Assembly: GCA_005773145.1 (NCBI GenBank)
Contig: SXHS01000356.1
Coordinates: 1-6,415, forward strand
Reading direction: 5' to 3'
Length of the DNA stretch: 6,415 bases
Origin: Planctomycetaceae bacterium
GTDB lineage: Bacteria > Planctomycetota > Planctomycetia > Pirellulales > Pirellulaceae
In this document: one piece after another, positions 5,975-6,415 of the stretch
Layout: the number at the start of each line of letters is the position of its first letter
Position numbering within the stretch: the first letter of the stretch is position 1
Program-made: the position numbers and the translations under genes
Notes under the pieces: generated by a model
The model's input: the letters and a program-made list of their open reading frames with translations, nothing else
Told to the model about the DNA's origin: nothing
Database searches by the model: none

Positions 5975-6051
5975 TGCCATCAGACCTCGTCAAGCAATCA
6001 ACCAATATGGCATCGCTGGGCTCTTGGGACGGTGAGATCGACGGTTTGAGC

Positions 6052-6080
6052 TTGAACGGCCGTTAAGGTTTTCCTACACT
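6052..6080 (+). promoter_or_regulatory. Candidate promoter for cysD
   Basis: TTGAAC (6052-6057) and TACACT (6075-6080) are separated by exactly 17 bases and resemble housekeeping sigma hexamers. Transcription would start near 6087, leaving a leader of roughly 120 bases before the cysD ATG. A palindrome at 6055-6064 overlaps the -35 element. Confidence 0.4.
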
Positions 6081-6130
6081 GCCTCGCTTAAGCCAGTTGG
6101 TGCTAGCACACTGTCCGGTGTAGCGGACAG
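6055..6130. promoter_or_regulatory. Palindrome cluster and stem-loop upstream of cysD
   Basis: Three perfect palindromes and one hairpin fit within 76 bases. AACGGCCGTT is at 6055-6064, GCTTAAGC at 6086-6093 and GTGCTAGCAC at 6100-6109. CTGTCCG (6111-6117) pairs with CGGACAG (6124-6130) around a 6-base GTGTAG loop. No T tract follows the stem, so it is unlikely to be a terminator for rsmG. The position between the candidate promoter and cysD suggests an operator plus leader structure for sulfur control. No known riboswitch class was recognised. Confidence 0.45.
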
Positions 6131-6208
6131 GTGGGACGGGACGGCACGTGGTCGTCGCGATGGCATTTATGGCGCTGAACCTCCCGGCGAAAGGGAATGG
6201 CGGCGGAC

Positions 6209-6415
6209 ATGTCAGGATACAATCTGACCCATCTTCAGCAATTGGAAGCCGAGAGCATCCACATCATGCGCGAAGTGGTGGCCGAGTTTGAGCATCCCGT
6301 CATGCTCTATTCAATCGGCAAGGACTCGTCGGTGATGGTTCACCTGGCCTGCAAGGCGTTTTACCCAGGTCGCCCCCCCTTCCCTTTTCTGCATGTGGAC
6401 ACCACCTGGAAATTC
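6209..6415 (+). CDS. cysD: Sulfate adenylyltransferase subunit 2 (5' part only)
   Basis: CysD is the catalytic small subunit of ATP sulfurylase. With the GTPase CysN it makes adenosine 5'-phosphosulfate from sulfate and ATP, the first step of sulfate assimilation. Only the first 69 residues are present. The motif LTHLQQLEAESIHIMREV is followed by PVMLYSIGKDSSVMVHLA, the PP-loop ATP-binding signature at residues 30-47, then FYPGRPPFPFLHVDTTWKF. The E. coli protein (about 302 residues) has nearly the same sequence at the same distances. ATG at 6209 aligns exactly with the E. coli start; an in-frame ATG at 6197 would add four residues (MAAD) and sits immediately after AAGGGA, too close for a ribosome binding site. 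PAPS reductase (CysH) shares the PP-loop but lacks the QLEAESIHI segment. The gene runs off the window, where cysN or a cysNC fusion would be expected. Confidence 0.95.
   Translation, partial: MSGYNLTHLQQLEAESIHIMREVVAEFEHPVMLYSIGKDSSVMVHLACKAFYPGRPPFPFLHVDTTWKF

Noticed and set aside
6055..6071. Intrinsic terminator after rsmG formed by AACGGCCGTT followed by GGTTTT
   Set aside because: The palindrome has no loop, so an RNA stem could have only about 3 pairs, and the T run is short.

Overview
The window reads as ordinary chromosomal sequence from a G+C-rich bacterium. The best guess is a planctomycete. This rests on the overall mix of genes, and above all on a four-helix-bundle gene with a low-complexity Asn/Asp/Gly and Ser/His-rich N-terminus, a protein type I associate with Planctomycetota. 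That assignment is inference; no rRNA or marker alignment was possible.

Left half, minus strand (1-3809). Reading leftward in transcription order, there is a broken four-helix-bundle gene (3382-3809), a short-chain dehydrogenase/epimerase (2366-3238), alanine dehydrogenase ald (1098-2213), and methylthioribose-1-phosphate isomerase mtnA (1-1094, running off the left edge). ald and mtnA are only 3 bases apart and should be one transcript. A 152-base gap with a perfect TATAAT on the minus strand separates the dehydrogenase from ald. The dehydrogenase has a strong ribosome binding site and its own upstream region containing nested inverted repeats.

Centre (3810-4034). A 225-base divergent intergenic region holds a 9-bp stem-loop and a possible promoter for the rightward genes.

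Right half, plus strand (4035-6415). A class V, PLP-dependent aminotransferase is followed 14 bases later by rsmG, the 16S rRNA m7G methyltransferase, which carries an unusual basic C-terminal tail. A 234-base gap with a recognisable promoter, three perfect palindromes and a 7-bp stem-loop then leads into cysD (sulfate adenylyltransferase subunit 2), cut by the right edge.

Functionally the window mixes methionine salvage (mtnA), alanine/NADH metabolism (ald), ribosome modification (rsmG) and sulfate assimilation (cysD). mtnA and cysD both concern sulfur but lie far apart and on opposite strands, so a shared unit is not supported. The most unusual part is 3382-3809. An 18-bp tandem repeat array and a 9-bp repeat array encode the N-terminus of a four-helix-bundle protein. 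That reading frame is then broken by a one-base shift lying exactly in the loop of a perfect 8-bp inverted repeat, and the C-terminal half of the protein is missing. I saw no tRNA, rRNA, CRISPR array, insertion sequence or convincing intrinsic terminator.
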